Origin: Antedon bifida
Lineage: Eukaryota; Echinodermata; Crinoidea; Comatulida; Antedonidae
Assembly (NCBI GenBank): GCA_963402885.1
Contig: OY727095.1
Span: 24,433,001 to 24,497,000 of the forward strand
Length of the DNA: 64,000 nt
Direction of reading: 5' to 3'
Shown here: in pieces, positions 33,920-48,900 of the stretch
Layout of the letters: every line of letters starts with the position of its first letter
Numbering within the stretch: position 1 is the stretch's first letter
The notes under the pieces: model-generated
Told to the model about the DNA's origin: nothing
What the model saw: the letters and a program-made list of their open reading frames with translations, nothing else
Databases searched by the model: none
Made by a program: the position numbers and the translations under genes

Positions 33920-36900
33920 GTAGGCCTACGCGGTACTGTAGAGGCCTAGCCTAGGCCCTCTAGGCCTAGTCTATCCAAAAGTACAGTAGCACAAGAGGGC
34001 CGCTACTGCAGTTTCGCACCACACTGTTATATCTTCGATTTCTCACCTAAATTTTCATTTTTAACAAAACATAATATTATGTAACATGTAACATTACGAT
34101 TCGACCACTTACGAAGTAAATTTTTTAAAATAACAATACTTTTCAAAACATTTTAAACGAATGACAAGCAGAACGCATTCATGACGATACAGAGGAGCGG
34201 ATTGCTATAAAACAGTCTTAACTGATGGTCTTAACTCCCCGATTAAAGCCGGCTTTATCAGATAGACGGTCTTACTAAAGCCACCCCTGTTAGACCACAT
34301 TGCTATAAAACAGTCTTAGATAAGACCGCATAAAGTAACAAATTGAGGGCGTACTTTGCGCGTAGAATACCAAATAAGGTAATGTTCGTCACGCTTGTTC
34401 AATTCACAATCATAACAGTACGTACATTTCTATGCAAGAAAATCTATTCTAGGCCTATATAAGAATAAAATCACTGTTATTATTTGATTTAACACTTAAA
34501 ACTTGTTCAATTGGTTGTCTTTGACGATAAATAATACGTAAAAGCAACAAAAAGGGAGGTTTAAGACTGTTTTAAGACTCCTTCAAGTAGGCTTTAATTT
34601 TAAAGACCGTTTGCAGGTTAGACCGCGGTATAGCAGTGGTCTATTAATAAAGACTACTTGCTACGTCACAAATTATAGACCGCTTATAGCAGTCCGACCC
34701 TGAACTTGCTGTCAACCAGTGATATATAGCCGAAGGCTGGATGGCAAACTATAATGTTATCGCAGTTCAAAAAGTGATTCTCCATGGAGAGGGAACCAAC
34801 AAGATGGCGGCTGCAATGGATCAATCAGATATGCCCTAAGCAGTACGCACTACTACGCCTGTGTTGAGCCTATCTGCGTGAGAACGATACGCAACGCAGC
34901 GTGTTAAGTGTATAAACGCGACCGCATCATGTATGCTTCATTTTCCCCAAAATGTAGAAACTATAAAGGGCAGTGTTATAAAATCCGATTACACATGTAT
35001 ACAAACAACAAAATATTTATTTTTACTTTTGAAAGGCACTTTTTTCAACTGGCGTTAGAGGAAAAATGATAAAATCAGCACTGTGGTCATGTTACAAATA
35101 TTATACTGATAAAAAATTCCTAGAAAGTAGGAAACCTTTTGCCATTTTTCTCCCTACTGATTATTATTACTATTTTATTAGGATTTTCTTTTTGTGGATT
35201 TTCAAAACTTGCGCCATAAATTGAAATGTGCCTATGGTTTATGATTTGTGAATAGCATTGTTTAAAAAAAATAAAATGTTATATGTACGAACTCATCTCC
35301 TCGCCGTTTTGAAATGTATGTACAGCATATGGTTCTTTAAAACCACTCTCTATAGTTTAAAATATAAACAGAAAATAAAACATACATTGTTTTCTGGCAA
35401 TTTTCTGATTCTGAAATGGCCCCAGTTAGATCAAAGTATTCAAGGCATTTTTTATTGTGAAAAGGGTACTTTAACAGTGGCTAAATCATGTGAACATGTT
35501 ACATAATGGCCCAAAATTGTATGATGTGGGTGTGAAAAAAAATTTATGATGAGAAATCGAAGATATAACAGTGTGGTGCGAAACTGCAGTAGAGGCCTAG
35601 TCTAGTCTCCAAACCCAACTACCCAGGCCGGGGTGGGTAGAAAGTCACGTGGCGTGCACACCAGCCATCTTTTTGTCCAACTATGCCTATGTAGAGTATG
35701 GAGTCGCTTTGCTTTAAAAATGTATAACGTTCACAAGACTTTAAATATCGAATTTATCAAAGCAATAAATTTGTTTAAAGGTTTTTGTTAAACTTGACCA
35801 AGGACCATATTTTTACAACGTATTAGGGATGTACATATGATTTCAGAACAATCGCGAGATTAAGGCTATAGCCGCACGCGCTCACCGTACAGTCGTTGCC
35901 ATATATATGCTATGACGTCACAGGTGCATCGCAAAAAATCTACTTTATGAGTCCATTAGTTTTGACGTAAAATGTGCAAATGAAATTCTACAAATGTGCA
36001 AATCATTTTTTCAACCTAAATCGTTTATTAAAAATGATAACCTAATTCTAAATAGTCACAGGGTTTTCTAAAAATGTTTTGAAGATTGTAATACAGGCTG
36101 AAATAATCTGTTTTTGAAAAAAAAAAATCTGAATGTCCGGGGATGCAGGACTGACACGTGGTCGCTGCTCGCTGGAGATGGTAACTTCCATACCGTTGAA
36201 ATTGTCTCTTATAGTTGTTAATAAAGTTAAATTTATTTCTGTTATGCGCGATTTGTACAATTAAATTTAAAAATGATGAGGATTTTCTGCGCAAATTGAA
36301 TCAATATTCAAATTGCGCAGAAAATTTGAATGTATTTCTGTTATGCATGATTTGAACAAATGCAATTTGAAATTTTCTTGCGCAGATTGAATCAACTATT
36401 CAAATTGCGCATGGTATTTTTAGTATTTGATATAACCAAAGCTCATTGAAATCTGTATGCATTTATAAAAAATGCAGGTGAAAGAATAAAATGTAATTAA
36501 AATTGCGCAAAAATATTTCTTGCCCTATTTTAAATCATGCATAACATTTACCTTCGCTTAAAGATATATTGTCCCCCTAAAAAAATATTTTTTTTAATTT
36601 TTTTGTTGAATATGTTATTTTAATGTCACATAATAGTTATTCACTCTCACAAAAAATTGGGTCTGAAAAAAAAATTTTTATCTGAGAAAAATGTAATTTA
36701 AAGCAAAAAATGGTCAAATTGTCTGGAAGACAATGAGTTTTTGGGTAATTTAACTGTTTATTTTGTCTTTTTATAGGTGAAATAATTTTTTCCCCCGTTT
36801 TTTTCCTTATGGAAGTGAACAACTTCATTAAAACTGCAAAATGGCCTATTCAAAGTTCGATTTTAAAAATCTTTATTTTTCATGATTTTGGGGGACAATA

Positions 36901-39900
36901 CATCTTTAAGGATTACACCATATTCATATACCTACTTCATCTACATTATTTTCCTGTTAATTAATTTTGTTAAGGAAAATGATTTGCGTAATAAATTCTC
37001 ACCACTTAAAATTGCATAAATTGTTTAAATCGCACATCTATATATAAATTATGGTTTAATTCTGAGATAGGCGAGCACAATGGAAAAACTTCTGGACAAT
37101 TCTCTGCCTTGGATACCTATCTGATCTATCTCAGATGTACTGCGAAATTTAAATTTGATAACATTGGTTTTCACTATTACGATATTGTCATTGCCATATT
37201 TCTATCTTAGGAAGATATTATAAAGAGTTTTAAAACAACATTTCTGATTTCATCGGTAGATTTTCAACTCAATTTCAATTGTACGCGGTCAAAGTAATTT
37301 CCGGAACGATAAGTTCACCTTGAAACTACTGTATATGGTTTCAACTAAGTTGGCCGTTAGTGGCTATAGCCATTTTAGTTTTTTGTTCATTTTCGAATCG
37401 GATTGCGTGTGTGAAGGTACAGTAGTTAAAAAATAAAAATTATACTGCAAATTAATAAAGATCAAATTAAATATATGCCAAAGCATCGGAATATATTGTG
37501 GGGAATAGTATTATAAAAGGGAGATCTGATGATAAGAAATTTTTTTTTAAATCGAGTGAAATCCCAATAGCTGAGTTTTATTGAGTAAGCTGGCAGGAAT
37601 AACTGTAGGCTATTTGTGTCCCGTTAGGACCGGGATGTCTGCCCATATAGCAAGCTGTCTAAAACGTCTTCCTTCTTGGGCCGAAACGGCCCACTCTGTC
37701 GCGGAAGTTAGTTTCAAAAGATGTTTAAATTAAATGTATTAATTATTAGGATTGTATTTATTTGAATAAACTTGAACTCGTATCACCCCCAATGGTATGG
37801 AGGTCTCCAGCAAGCAGCGACTACGCGTCAGTCCTGCATCCCTGGACATGATTGTGATTTTTCATGGACACCATTTAAAAGCAAGGTTTTAGATCAAAAG
37901 TCCTACTTCCCATAATTTTTTACGAAAAACTTTCATGTATACAAACATGGCCATAAAATAGTTCCAAATTTTATTCTGGACTCATTTTATGACTAGTTTC
38001 TCTTTCGGAAGTAATTCCCAGGGTGCTAATTTTAGTCTATTTATTTCTATATTATAGACCCAACTAAGTATTGCGTACATTTGAATTTGCATATTCGAGA
38101 ACCATCTAGTTGGTTAACCTACTGAAAAAAGTATATCTGGATTTTATACTGTAGTAGTTTTTGGCCATTTTAAGGGAAAATTGTTTTTTTGTCATAATAT
38201 TTGTTACACATATTTGTTAATGTTCATTTAACCAGATATTTTATTTAAAATTCATACCTGTACCTTAGACTTAAGTATGTAAGGTACATTACGTGTAGCC
38301 TATGTATGTTTTATACAGAACCAGTGAAGAAAATTCAGAACAGAATATTTGGAATGGACTTTGTTGTGTGGCATTTTTCTTTCTGCTAATCAGTCTCTTA
38401 GCATTTCCTAATGGTAAGTAGAATAAGCAATAAATATTACTTACTTACCATGGACCTTCATTTATAGGTTCATGATAAAGGTAAATGGTTATGGTTCTGT
38501 CATAGAAATAACAACAGTGTATAATATTTACAAGCTGTAATCCAAATGATTGAAAGTCGATCATCTACCAACTGTGTGCAAGTATTATTTATTTTAAATA
38601 TATATAAACAAATGTAATATGTATACTGACAAAAACAATGGGACAAAATAGAAACATTTTCTGAATATTAATAAATTAATTAGTTATTTTGAACTTTTTT
38701 CAGGACCATTTACAAGACCACATCCGGCCATATGGAGAATTGTATTTGGTAAGCTTCAATGAACTTTGATTGTTCTTTTCAAGTAATATGCTCGAAATAA
38801 ATATTTAAACTAAACTATTTAAACTATGCACACATAGAGCCCTCATTTTGTTATGCGCCCTCTATAGATGTGACGAAAGGCTGTTTCTGATTGGTCAATA
38901 CTTACGGTAGTAACCTGGTGCGCTGAACATCCAGCTATGGCTCAAAGACTTACTGTAGTGCTGTAAAAGTTGAAATAATATGCTAGACCATGGTCTAGTT
39001 GGGCTAAAATAGTTACTAGTCCAGACTCAATTTTTACTAAACACATTTTTAAATAGTACAAATAGCTCAGGTGATGGACTTGATGGATTTTATTTGTTGT
39101 CACTGCCTAAAATGTTGTTATTCAATTAACAACGTTGTATATTTGTATAAGACAATATCCAAAGCAAGTAAAAAAGCACACAACTGCAATAGTACGGTAA
39201 TGAGCAGGGTTGGGGGATTTGTAGTTTATGAATAACCTTATTAAAGTCAATGTGTTACTATTGGTGCAGGGGAATAAAAAATATATTATATTATTATTGT
39301 TATTAATTTATTGTATCGTTATTAAAAATTAATTTCAGCAATGTGAATTAGTTCAACGAAACCCTTGATGTGCAGTTACATTGTTACATTGTATGGGCCA
39401 CTTGAAAAATTGTTTTGATTTGAATGTACCATGTATCGTGACTGCACAGCAGTCTACTAAAATCTACATTTGGAGATTGGGGTTGGAAAATTATTGTATA
39501 GTCACAAGCAATTGCTTAACAAATCCTGGTTGATTGGCCAACATATTATTTTTATTATTTAGATACGGTACAAGTTAAACTCGTTTTTATACATTAAAAT
39601 GTCTCTTTTTGTGAATCACTTTAAGTTGACAATTGGCTCAGTATTTCAATAGGCTCTGCCGCTCAGTACAGTACAGCATTTCAATTCGTTGAACAAGGCT
39701 ATAGTGTGCTAGAGTATTTTGTGAAGATGGGTATGTGGCTGTACTTATGGTGTCGTATGATATGAATGAAATTGCATTGTCTATAATAGGGAGGTTTCGC
39801 AACCTTACAAATACGATAACGAAAACGGATACGTCACACATTTGTGAAACTTTTGAGCTGATCCCCATTTCATATTTCGTAAAGCGTATTCATGTTGACG

Positions 39901-42900
39901 AATATTACCAGTCATATTCGTAACAACAAAACGAGTATAGTTTTTGATCTATTTTGCATTTGAATCTGGAATGATTCATGATTATAATATAATTATAGAT
40001 TTATTGAAAGTAATTTACTAAAGTAATTTACTAAAATGCCACTGCCAGGTAAATTTTGATAAATAGCAGTTTTTAAAGTCTTCACTCGCTTTGATGTTAC
40101 GCTAGGCCTAGGCAGCCAAGCACCAAGCAACACGTACCTGCGCTTCGCTCAAATTTACCGCAGTCATATTTTGGACGACGCCCTCAATATTTCGTTGCCG
40201 TGCAAAACAGATTTTTACTGGCTTACGAAAATGAATACGTGTGCGTGACGTATCCGTTTTCGTTATCGTATTCGTAAGATTGCGACACCTTGTTAATTCA
40301 CCAAATCGGTGCCTCCAGCTAATAGCTGTAAATTGTAGTATAGCCGGCCATGGAGAAATCATATCTCAATTGTATGGCTTGTGTAATAAAACAATATAGA
40401 GAAACATAATTTATATAAATAAAACAACACTTTTCCACGGTTGGAACCCCCATTTTTTAAAGAACTGACGGAATCTGCATTGCAAACCCGCACATTTTTG
40501 GGAGCTTGAGACCTATGACATAGGTATGTTTCAAAAGAGGGATTGTTTTTATATCTGAGGAAAGATTGATTACTGGCTCTTTCAAACCGTTCATTATCAT
40601 GTTTGCACAATTAAGGAGTTTAATATCAGAAGAAAGACCATTTGAGTAATTAATACAACATTTATGGTTTAAATTTTTCTTAATATGACTTTCCATTTTA
40701 TTTTATTTTCATTATGTATAATAGTGTAATACTGTATGTGCAAAAAGTAGTAACCGAGGCCACCTTCCATCACCAACATTTTTTAATTGATTGTATAGTA
40801 ATTAATTTTAACCAGCAATTGTATACCAACCTAGACCTCCATATAATACTTCTTTAGCTGTATATCTAGATGCTTTCAAAATTATTCTCGCCATTTTGTA
40901 ATTGGAGATTTTTTATTTTATTGGTTAGAATGATACAGTAGTTTATAGCAGTAATAATAATTTAATTGATTCTTTTGCTTCACAAAGGAGTGAGTGTGAT
41001 GTATTTATTACTACTTGTCTTCATGCTGTTCCAAAACTATACTGCAGTGATGAAAATGATTCGATTTGTTTTTCCTGATCTACAAACATACAAGCCATTC
41101 GAAAAAGTAAGTACCAGCGGATTTTTGTTACAGCAATTCAAACACATTCATGAAATTTCAATGTGTCTTAGAAGTTAAAAATATATTTCTTATGTACCCA
41201 TGTGAATAAAAACTATATGTCTGGAAACAGCTTGTTTAAGGGTTTATATATATTTTTAATCTATATTAAAGAAAACGCAAGTTAAAAATGAGGTACAAAA
41301 GCCAGTTAGTCAAAATATGCATGCTAAATAACTCACATACACATTTTCAAAACATGATCATGTGGCGGCCATAATAGGTGGTGTCCGAGTAATTTTTGTT
41401 GCATGTACTCTTTATTTTGATATGCAATTCAGTTATTATTATTGATAGACCACATTGTTTTATTTGACTTTGCGTGGAAGTCGTGCAAAAAGGCCAACAA
41501 GACGTACCAAGCATTGAAAAAAATAATTGACCATTTTCCTTACTTATACTAAATTACTGTGTGCATGTATTAGTGTTAATGATTGGATACCCCCACAGTA
41601 GACTGTTCTATTTTCTGAACTAGTCTTTCCCGCACATAAGGCATTCTCGTAGAATATTTGCTTCAAAACATCAATTTTACTGATTTATTAAACAGTTTAA
41701 TAAGTAGTAAGTATTTATGAAGCAGCTATACAAAGCAAGTACGTTAGGGAGAAATGTACCAAAGAAATTTAAGAAACTTTAAATTTGCTATTCAGTGGCC
41801 GAAACACATTCTATGTAGGTGTCCTTTGGTCAGGGTTGCCGTTGTATTTATGCGCTGTTTCTTGGCCTAAACTTTATTCTGTATTTCAATTTAGAGTGCA
41901 ACTTACGGTTAGAATAATCAAAAGGAAAATAAAATTATAACATGTTAACATTATACTATTGAAGTAATTACTGTATTTATTCGAATAAACGCCCCCTTTG
42001 AATAAACGCCTCCTTTGAATAAATTCCCCTTCCCATAAAACATCATTTTGAATAAACTTTCTGAGGCCTTTATTTATTTCCTATAACATACATATACACA
42101 ATATTGTCATTGATTGACATTGATATACAATTTACCAAGCATTTTGATACAATTCTTGCTATGTATTTTATATCACTTCTCTTATAATATTTTTGATTAT
42201 AATTATGAATTTAAATGCTGCAATTATAAAAAAAAAAGTGTACTTACAAAAAATAATATTTAATGGAAAGAAACAATTCCCACACGGTTTTTTAACACAA
42301 TATATATTTTTTTACATTTTACCATTTTCTCTCATAGTCATAGTTACCAACCGTCTGGCATGGTGCGGGATGGTCCCGTATTCTGGGGTAGCACTAATAT
42401 TTCATTTTGTTTAGCCATTTGGCGAAAGTCAAAATATTTTTTTTAGTCAAATCAGTGTATCTATAGCCAAAATGGCTAAAGTCCAATTTTTTTATTTAGC
42501 CAAATGAATGAATGAGAGCAATGCCTAAATCACTGACAAAAAATTGTCGTATTTTATATGATCAAAACAATTGGTCAAATTGTTTTTAATCATACAGCAT
42601 TCATACAGTTATCAATTTAATAAGAAAAATTCCCTATAACATACGCTAGTTTTTTACGCTTGGCTGGATGTTTGTCTGATGGCTTCCGTACCACATGAAA
42701 ATCGTGTCCTAAGACTTCACAGTCACTCACCGTCACCGCTGCACAGCGGGTGAATGTTTTTAAATTGGGTATGCTCAAGAGGTGTGAAAGTGCAGTAGTG
42801 CCGGCCTAGGCCTACAAAATTATGTACGACGGTACGTCGTATGCTAAAAATACACTTGTATCGTTGTTGAACATACAGATAATACAGGCCAAAGCACAGA

Positions 42901-45900
42901 GTACCACATCTTTCCATCCCTTATCTAGGCTAATTATGGTTTTTCCAATGATTCCACGTCTTGTAGAGATGTTCCCATTAATTAATCAAAATCCTACAAT
43001 CTCAAGCTAATTTAAATGCCTTTTTGATCTAAATTAGTACATATATCTCTCCAGAAATGTACTTCCATCGCGAAAAACCAGTCATCATAACATTAAATCG
43101 CTGCGAAACTACAAAATATTGTTTTTCAAAAACAATAGTATAAAACAAAATATTTTCCAAATGCGAAAACATTTTTTTTTTCATACACGAAAAAAAGTAC
43201 TATTAAACGATCGTTTAATAGTGCGTACTATTGCACTCCATGTGACCCACATTCATCCAATCAAATGACAGGAATTTATTTAGGTGTTATATAAAAAACA
43301 ATGACACATCATTATCATGAGGCACTTAATTTAACTTAATATATCTCCCGCCTATTGTTCATGGATCTTCATTCTATCATCTGTTTGTTTATGACTACAA
43401 TTACTATTTTCATTGGTTAAGGTTAAAATCACTGATGCATCACTTAATTACTGTTATTAAATCTACCCTCATGCTATGGTTATTAATGCCACCGGAGAGG
43501 CGTAACAGCTGCCTAACGCTAATCCGGGGCCTAGTTCAGACACAAAATATGTAAGCCGCTATATAACTCTACCTTAACACTGTGAGTCTGAGCTGAACTT
43601 TTCTGGGCAGTCGGTTTTGGGAGATTCCACTGTAATATAATTTCATTTAATATAATTATGAAGTTTTGTTTGTTTTTTGTTAGGATTATGCAACCAACTG
43701 CTCTGATTTTAGCTTAGATCGACTATATCATCAGATAGACTGGTTTGTAGTTTGTCATTTCTTTGGATGGGTCATGAAAGCCATGATGTTAAGACATTAC
43801 GGACTATGCTGGGTCATCAGTGTAACATGGGAAATAACAGAGGTAAAAATTGCTTTGTATGAATATAATTATGCAATGTAAAATATTTGATAGAGTAGCA
43901 CAACTATTACTATGTCTTATACACTCAAAGTAGACCTTTATATCATATTAGAAAGCCAACCCAGTAAATATAACAAAACTGATATATTTTTGGAAAAAAA
44001 TAATGGTTGCCATGGTAACAGGTGTGATTTTCCCCCCAAAAATGCAAATTTTACCATTTTGGTATGTGAATTTCACCCTTATTTAGATATGGCACCTATG
44101 AAAAATGAAAAAGAATTTGTGAATCGTTTTTGTGAAATCTTTTTTGTACCAATCTTGCTCTAATGTAAAACAAAAATTTACGTAAATCAATTATATTTTG
44201 TTTTGTTTTATTATTTTTATTATGTTGGGTCGCGAGAATTCCCAAAATAGGATCATGGGGTCTTAACAATATTGGCTTAAACAAAGGTTTAAATAAATGG
44301 ATTCAGGATTTTCTTTTAAATAGAAAACAAAGAGTTATCTATAGAGCTGAAATATCACATTGGGGTACCCCAGGGGTCAGTTCTTGGCCCTCTTTTGTTT
44401 CTATTGTATGTGATTGTGAGTGATCTTGAATATGGTATAGAATCTTCAATTTTTCAATTTGCAGATGACAATACCATTTCAAGACCTATTCATGAATTAG
44501 AAGACTGTATAGAGTGATTTAAATAAGATTTATGAATCGTCAGTTTTAAATAAACTACCATTAAATGCATCTAAATGTGCAGCAATGAGTTTATCCCGGT
44601 GTAAAGATCCCATCATATTTGCTTACGATATCAATTCTGATTCAACGGGAAAGAGTCCATGAATTCAAACTACTTGGTGTATAATTATATCAACAGTAAA
44701 TTAACATGTCACTCTCATCTAGATTATGTTTGTAGTAAGGCAAGCAAACTTCTTGGTTTTGTTTCAAGATGCAGTAAAGCAATGTCTTGGATGGCAATGC
44801 TAAATCTTTACAAAGCACTAATATTACCTGTTATGACTTACTGTTGTTGTATGTGGGCACCTACTGAAATATTTCATATGGATAGACTTGAAAGGGTTCA
44901 GAGAAAGGCCACTAGAATAATTATGTACAGAAAAGAAGGAAATTGGGACACTTCATATTTATATAGGTTAAAGACCCTAAATATTTTAAGACTCACATTA
45001 GGTTTTAAAATAATGCATACCCTCTGTCCCTCATCCTTTTGTGAGATCAAGTGAGAGGTGTGAAGGGCGGTTAATACATTGGAAGGCTAAGACCAATACA
45101 TTTTTAAATTCATCGTTTGTTATTTTCCCTAGATTATGGGAGCAACTTCCCAATGAAATTAAACTACAATTTCAGACTTTTAAAGCCCAACTCACCAAAC
45201 ATTTGATCTCAAAATATTAAGTTGTAATTGTTTATACTGTTTATTCAATGCAGCTTATTTTTAATTGGTGTATCTCATTATAACTTTGTTTTGTTTTGTT
45301 TTGACTTAATTTGTGCTACTTAGTTTTGTTATTTTTGTATTTTATAAGTAATGATGGAGTAAGAGCAGTTTTCTGTTTGGGCTCATGCATTACTTGCTCC
45401 TGGCAAGATGAATTGTAAAATGTACTTTTATGAACTTTTGCCGAATAAATATTATTATTATTATTATGGGGTCGCGGTCAAAAAAGATTGCGGAATGCTG
45501 GTTTAGACTGTATTCTCTCCTATTCAGTGAAATCTTTATACCCGGATCACATTTTAGCAGTAAAGTCTCCACCAAAAATAAGAAACTTTCTATTAGGGAA
45601 TACTACACCATCTAGTTCCTCATAGAACGGTTTTCTGACTGCTGTTTGTTTCTCACCGACATCCAGGGATGCATGAAGTTGCAATAAAATTCACATCTAT
45701 GCCTAGACCGTACTTCAGCGTTTACCTATCTGCCACATTTCTTTAATTTGAGAATTTATTTATTATTAGGGGAAAAAAGCTCTTTGAAATAGTAATGATT
45801 AAATTTTACATTTTAGTAATACAACATTAAAATGGAGTATATTTAAAAGTAACCTAAGGGAACATTACTTACCCATTGATTAAGTTAATTAAAAATTGGG

Positions 45901-48900
45901 ATGAAATATTACACTACTTTGTACTTTATTTATAATTAACATTTAAAACATATTTTAATGTAAATTAAAAATAATTTTATTTTATAGTTGTTTATTTATA
46001 ATTTAATTTAGCATTTACATATATAAACTAAAGGCTTAATATAATTAAGTTATTCTTTTAAGATATTAACTTTATCATCATCTATATTATTTATATTATT
46101 TGTAATAATTAGTCACTGGTTGGACGTACACACCTAAGTGGTGACAGTGGCTTAGGCTGCTTTTGTGCTTTCCTGGCAGCTAGTGACTATGATGTTATAT
46201 TTTCTTTTTGTGTTTGTTTTTTATATTTTGTAAAATGTATCTTTTGACTGAATAAATAATAATACATTTTCTCATCAGGTATTTTTTGCACATCTGTTGC
46301 CCAATTTTGCTGAATGTTGGTGGGATTCAATACTTCTGGACATTTTTCTCTGCAATGCTCTGGGAATATGGGCTGGCATGTCAATATGTAAGAAACTGGA
46401 AATTACAGAATTCCATTGGGAAAGTATAAAGTAAGTATTGTATTAAAATATAACAATAACCTTTATATATCCTCATTTAGTTTTTAGTTGTGCTCAAAAA
46501 TAAAAATATGTCTACTACTGTATTACTAATATTTCTTTTTAATTGGTGTTATATGAAAAACATTATTTTTGTGATTGTGATAATTAAGCAGCCTCTCAGA
46601 ATAAATCGACCCATATCCGATGCGTCATTTGTCACGCAATAGGGACTTTACGAAACATGACGGTTAGGAGAGGACGACGAATATCCTGTGTTCGCTAGAG
46701 CGTAAAATCATATACAGTCAACATAGCTGTTTTATTAGTTACGCACATTTGTGCGAAGACGTTGACCTGCAGTATCTCTCTCCTGGCGCGGGGCTGGCCC
46801 TTCTGAATCGCTGGCTCTGATGATACAGCATAGGCCTAGCCTTCCTAGCTAGGGGCCTCGCATTCAAACGCCGCTTTAAACACAGCCATTTTAACCCAAT
46901 AAAAAATTTTTTTCTTTAAGCAATTAATTTGGAAGATCAAATATTATTTAGAGTTTTGAAAATTCCATGTTTAAGTGTAATTTGAACTGTATATTTAAGG
47001 TTATATACATTATTTCTAGTCGTTCTCCATAAACGGGAAAATGGCAACTTTATCGTCCTCAAAAAGTTACGACGACGGAATTTCACGCTAAGCTCCGCCC
47101 ACTTTGTTAAAGCTCATGCATAAATTATTCATGAGCACCGTCCTGTGGCTTTCCGTCGTGTTTCGTAAAGTCCCTACTCAAGACAAAAAATGTCCCTACT
47201 GTCATTAATAAACGACGACGGACAAGGATTAATATTTGGAATATTCCATTTCCAATGGGTTAGGAAGTTGCTGAATTGTTGTATTATATTTCTTTTTTTG
47301 TATTATTAAACATTCGGTATTAAACAACTGATAAAATGGACAATTTTATTAGGCTAATTATGCTACCTAAAATAATTAATGATAATTTAATTTTATTACA
47401 ATAATAATGATTGTTTGATCTTAGGTAGTCTCTTAATCCTTGGTTGTATTTGCTTCATTTGAATACACTGTCACACTATAGTTCAGTCAAACTACGGTTT
47501 GACCTAGACAAAATTAGAACATATTTATTTTTGTTGTAGGTACTTCCTAAGACCAATCTCAACAACATTGAAAAAATTGCATATAACTAAAATGGCCATT
47601 TTTTCTCTCAATTTTAAACCCAAATATCAGTATTAAAGCATCCGATTTTGCCAAATATTTGTTCGATCACAGTCATTAAACATATTTTGCAAGAAACTAT
47701 CGTTGGAGATAATAAAAATAAATTGTTCAACTTTTACAAATTCAAGATAGTAAATATAGTTTAAAATGGCTGCCATTTTTCTCAAAGCGAAAAGTTTGTT
47801 CTTAAACCTGATTTATTAGAAAAAAATGCATTTCAGTGAAACCTTATAATCAGACCAGCTTTATGTATGAACTAGTTATTGACTAGATTATGACTCGACA
47901 TAAATCTTAAAGTTCCTTGTATTGCAGTCAGTTTTGCAATTGCATTGAATAACCTTTAGATGAGAATCTGGAGCTGATGGTAATCTGCTTGGAGGGGTTC
48001 AAGGTGATTCTTAGCTTGAACATATCCCCATTCTTTCGGATTCAAGTTGACACCTTTGTGTTGATATTGTTCAAACTACCACTGGAGTGGGGGAATTGAT
48101 GCGTTGGCACTATGAGTACGCCCAAAACAGCTCCTTCTTTGATTTCAGAGGCATACTTCCCACTAAGTTTACTTTTTTTACCTATTGCACTTGCTGATTG
48201 CAGGAGAAGGTTAAGTCTTTTGTAGATGAAAGATAACCTTCGACGGAGTTTTGCATGAGGCACTATGGGCAACAATGAACAAGAGACAGAATCGGGTCCA
48301 CACCATCAAGCACTTATGCCAATGGTCACCAACATGTAGTGGTTCAGGAATATGTTGGCGAATGGTTTCATACATCAGTTTACCCCAAGGCTGTCTACTT
48401 TTGCCTACATTCTTTAATTATTTTCTTCGAACACATCATGAATGAAGCAAAACACCAGGGTACACCATTTTCTGAGGGAATGTCAGTTCCGTTTTGCAGA
48501 TAACATTGATAGAGTAGACAATAGTGAAGAGGAACTTGCCCTGACGATGAACCTGGACAGTAATATCCTCCAGGTGTGGCATAGAAATCAGTTCTGAATA
48601 AACAAAGATCATGACCAATAGCGAAAGGCCAATCTCAATCATGAGCTTGAGACAGTTCATATATCTTGGTTCGACCATCAAAGAAGAGGGCTCAAGAACA
48701 GAAGTAATTGCAAGAGCACCATAACCAATCATTGCTGTCGCAAAGCTAAACATTAGTTGGAGAGACAAAAACATTAGTCTGAAAATAAAACTGGTTACTC
48801 CGCACACTGGCCATCTCAATCCTGTATGTACACGAGTCTTGGACATTAACAGCCGAACTATAATGAAGAATCCAGGTCCTGTAAAGGTGCCCTATATTTT

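Larger units (their letters stand above)
34006..35589. mobile_element. TA-flanked non-autonomous element in PTDSS1 intron 1
   Basis: TIR CTGCAGTTTCGCACCACACT continues to TTCGATTTCTCA over 40 identical bases at both ends, with TA at 34004-34005 and 35590-35591. Inside it lie a nested MITE (34193-34704) and an inverted copy of the promoter module (34727-34929). No transposase. Confidence 0.8.

Noticed and set aside
48436..48846. 136-residue minus-strand frame
   Set aside because: Antisense shadow of the decayed RTE-type RT on the plus strand.
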